Shown here piece after piece: positions 5,513 through 6,480 of a DNA stretch of 6,480 nucleotides (its first letter is position 1; the number at the start of each line of letters is the position of its first letter). The stretch lies in contig DPVA01000145.1 in the NCBI GenBank assembly GCA_003529705.1, positions 5,430 through 11,909 on the forward strand. The letters are read 5' to 3'. The position numbers and the translations under genes were made by a program. This stretch comes from Gammaproteobacteria bacterium. GTDB taxonomy: Bacteria > Pseudomonadota > Gammaproteobacteria > Arenicellales > UBA868. Under the pieces are notes generated by a model. That model was not told where the DNA came from and searched no databases. It saw only the letters and a program-made list of their open reading frames with translations.

Positions 5513-6480
5513 GGGAATCCATGTTCGGCTTGATATCTGGCCGTTCAGGCTGTTCGCCGCCGTCACCACTTGACCGACTGCCGCCGTCACCCTCTCCCGA
5601 CGACGGAGGACGGGGTGTTTCACCCTTCATGATTTGATCAATCTGGTCTGATTCGAGGGTCTCCCAGTCCATCAGGGCGTGAGCCATGACTTCGATAACC
5701 TCTTTTTGGGATTCTATGATCTTCCGGGCCCGATGATATTGCTCCTCAATTATCCGGCTGATTTCCTGATCAACCTGCTCCGCAGTCGCGTTGCTGATGT
5801 TTTTGTGGGTCGTGACATCACGGCCCAGAAAAACTTCTGAATCATTATCGCCATAGACCCTAGGCCCAAGGTGGTCGCTCATTCCCCAGCGCTGGACCAT
5901 CTTCTGCGCAAGCCCAGTCGCCTGCTCAAAATCATTGGCAGCCCCGGTAGTCATCTGGTCCATGAAGACTTCCTCCGCAATCCGACCCCCCATCAGGACC
6001 GCGATACGGGCCAGCAGGTGCTCGCGGTTGTGGCTGTAACGATCTTCTTCCGGCAGTTGCATCGTCACGCCCAGTGCGCGACCTCGGGGAATGATTGTTA
6101 CCTTATGCACCGGATCGGTTTGATCCGCAAGCACCTTGGCGACCACAGTGTGTCCGGACTCGTGGTAGGCAGTATTCAGCCGTTCTTCTTCTGGCATCAC
6201 GATAGAGCGCCGCTCGACGCCCATGATGACCTTATCCTTGGCAAGTTCGAACTGCTCCATTGATACTTTGCGCCGACTGGCCCGGGCGGCAAAGAGTGCC
6301 GCCTCGTTCACTAGGTTGGCAAGATCTGCACCCGAGAATCCGGGTGTTCCCCGCGCAATGATTGCCGCATCCACATCGCTGTCAACCGGAACCTTTCGCA
6401 TGTGGACTTTCAGTATAGCCTCGCGTCCACGAATATCAGGCAACGGCACGTGCACCTGGCGGTCGAACCTACCCGGACGC
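5493..6480 (-). CDS. ftsH: ATP-dependent zinc metalloprotease FtsH, C-terminal part
   Basis: FtsH is a hexameric inner-membrane AAA+ protease that degrades misassembled membrane proteins and regulators such as, in E. coli, LpxC and sigma-32. The window holds the last 328 residues, with the 5' end beyond the right edge. An internal codon at 6455 could look like a start, but the family match continues to the edge. The fragment begins with RPGRFDR, the second region of homology with the arginine-finger residues. The AAA lid follows (RGTPGFSGADLANLVNEAAL). The zinc-protease motif HESGH is at fragment residues 106-110, and the third zinc ligand, Asp183, is in TTGAANDF. KVTIIPRGRALG is also present. 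The last 45 or so residues are Gly-, Ser- and Pro-rich, as in other proteobacterial FtsH tails. The protease domain is intact. Confidence 0.98.
   Translation of the reverse strand, partial: RPGRFDRQVHVPLPDIRGREAILKVHMRKVPVDSDVDAAIIARGTPGFSGADLANLVNEAALFAARASRRKVSMEQFELAKDKVIMGVERRSIVMPEEERLNTAYHESGHTVVAKVLADQTDPVHKVTIIPRGRALGVTMQLPEEDRYSHNREHLLARIAVLMGGRIAEEVFMDQMTTGAANDFEQATGLAQKMVQRWGMSDHLGPRVYGDNDSEVFLGRDVTTHKNISNATAEQVDQEISRIIEEQYHRARKIIESQKEVIEVMAHALMDWETLESDQIDQIMKGETPRPPSSGEGDGGSRSSGDGGEQPERPDIKPNMDSPAGDSA

Overview
The window looks like part of a gammaproteobacterial chromosome. From position 6480 leftward on the minus strand it carries ftsH (C-terminal part), folP, glmM, tpiA and secG. 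This gene order is familiar from many Gammaproteobacteria, and the proteins match the families at every motif I could check. The species cannot be named from the sequence. The housekeeping block is visibly GC-rich, while the left 1.4 kb is noticeably more AT-rich.

Layout, right to left. 5493-6480 is the protease half of the membrane AAA+ protease FtsH, cut by the window edge. 4626-5456 is dihydropteroate synthase (folP), in the same reading frame as ftsH and separated from its TGA by 12 sense codons of repetitive, strongly structured DNA. 3275-4621 is phosphoglucosamine mutase (glmM), 4 bases after folP. A 166-base gap follows, which may hold a promoter and a leader hairpin. Then come triosephosphate isomerase (tpiA, 2353-3108) and secG (1994-2356), whose stop and start overlap as ATGA. 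The block thus combines membrane-protein quality control, folate synthesis, cell-wall amino-sugar synthesis, central carbon metabolism and protein export. Tight spacing suggests co-transcription rather than a shared pathway.

Left of secG the usual next neighbours (often a tRNA-Leu, then nuo or rimP-nusA genes) are absent. Instead there are small unrecognised genes: a 124-residue minus-strand protein with two CxxC motifs (1570-1944), a convergent 126-residue plus-strand protein (1062-1442), a 55-residue minus-strand protein with a good ribosome binding site (472-639), and the first codons of a minus-strand gene leaving the left edge (1-73). Between the convergent pair lies a nested inverted repeat that could end transcription from both sides. 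The stretches 74-471 and 640-1055 show no convincing gene.

I did not find a CRISPR array, transposase, tRNA or rRNA, or a recognisable defence or biosynthetic system. The items most worth a second look are the small-gene patch downstream of secG and the structured ftsH/folP junction.
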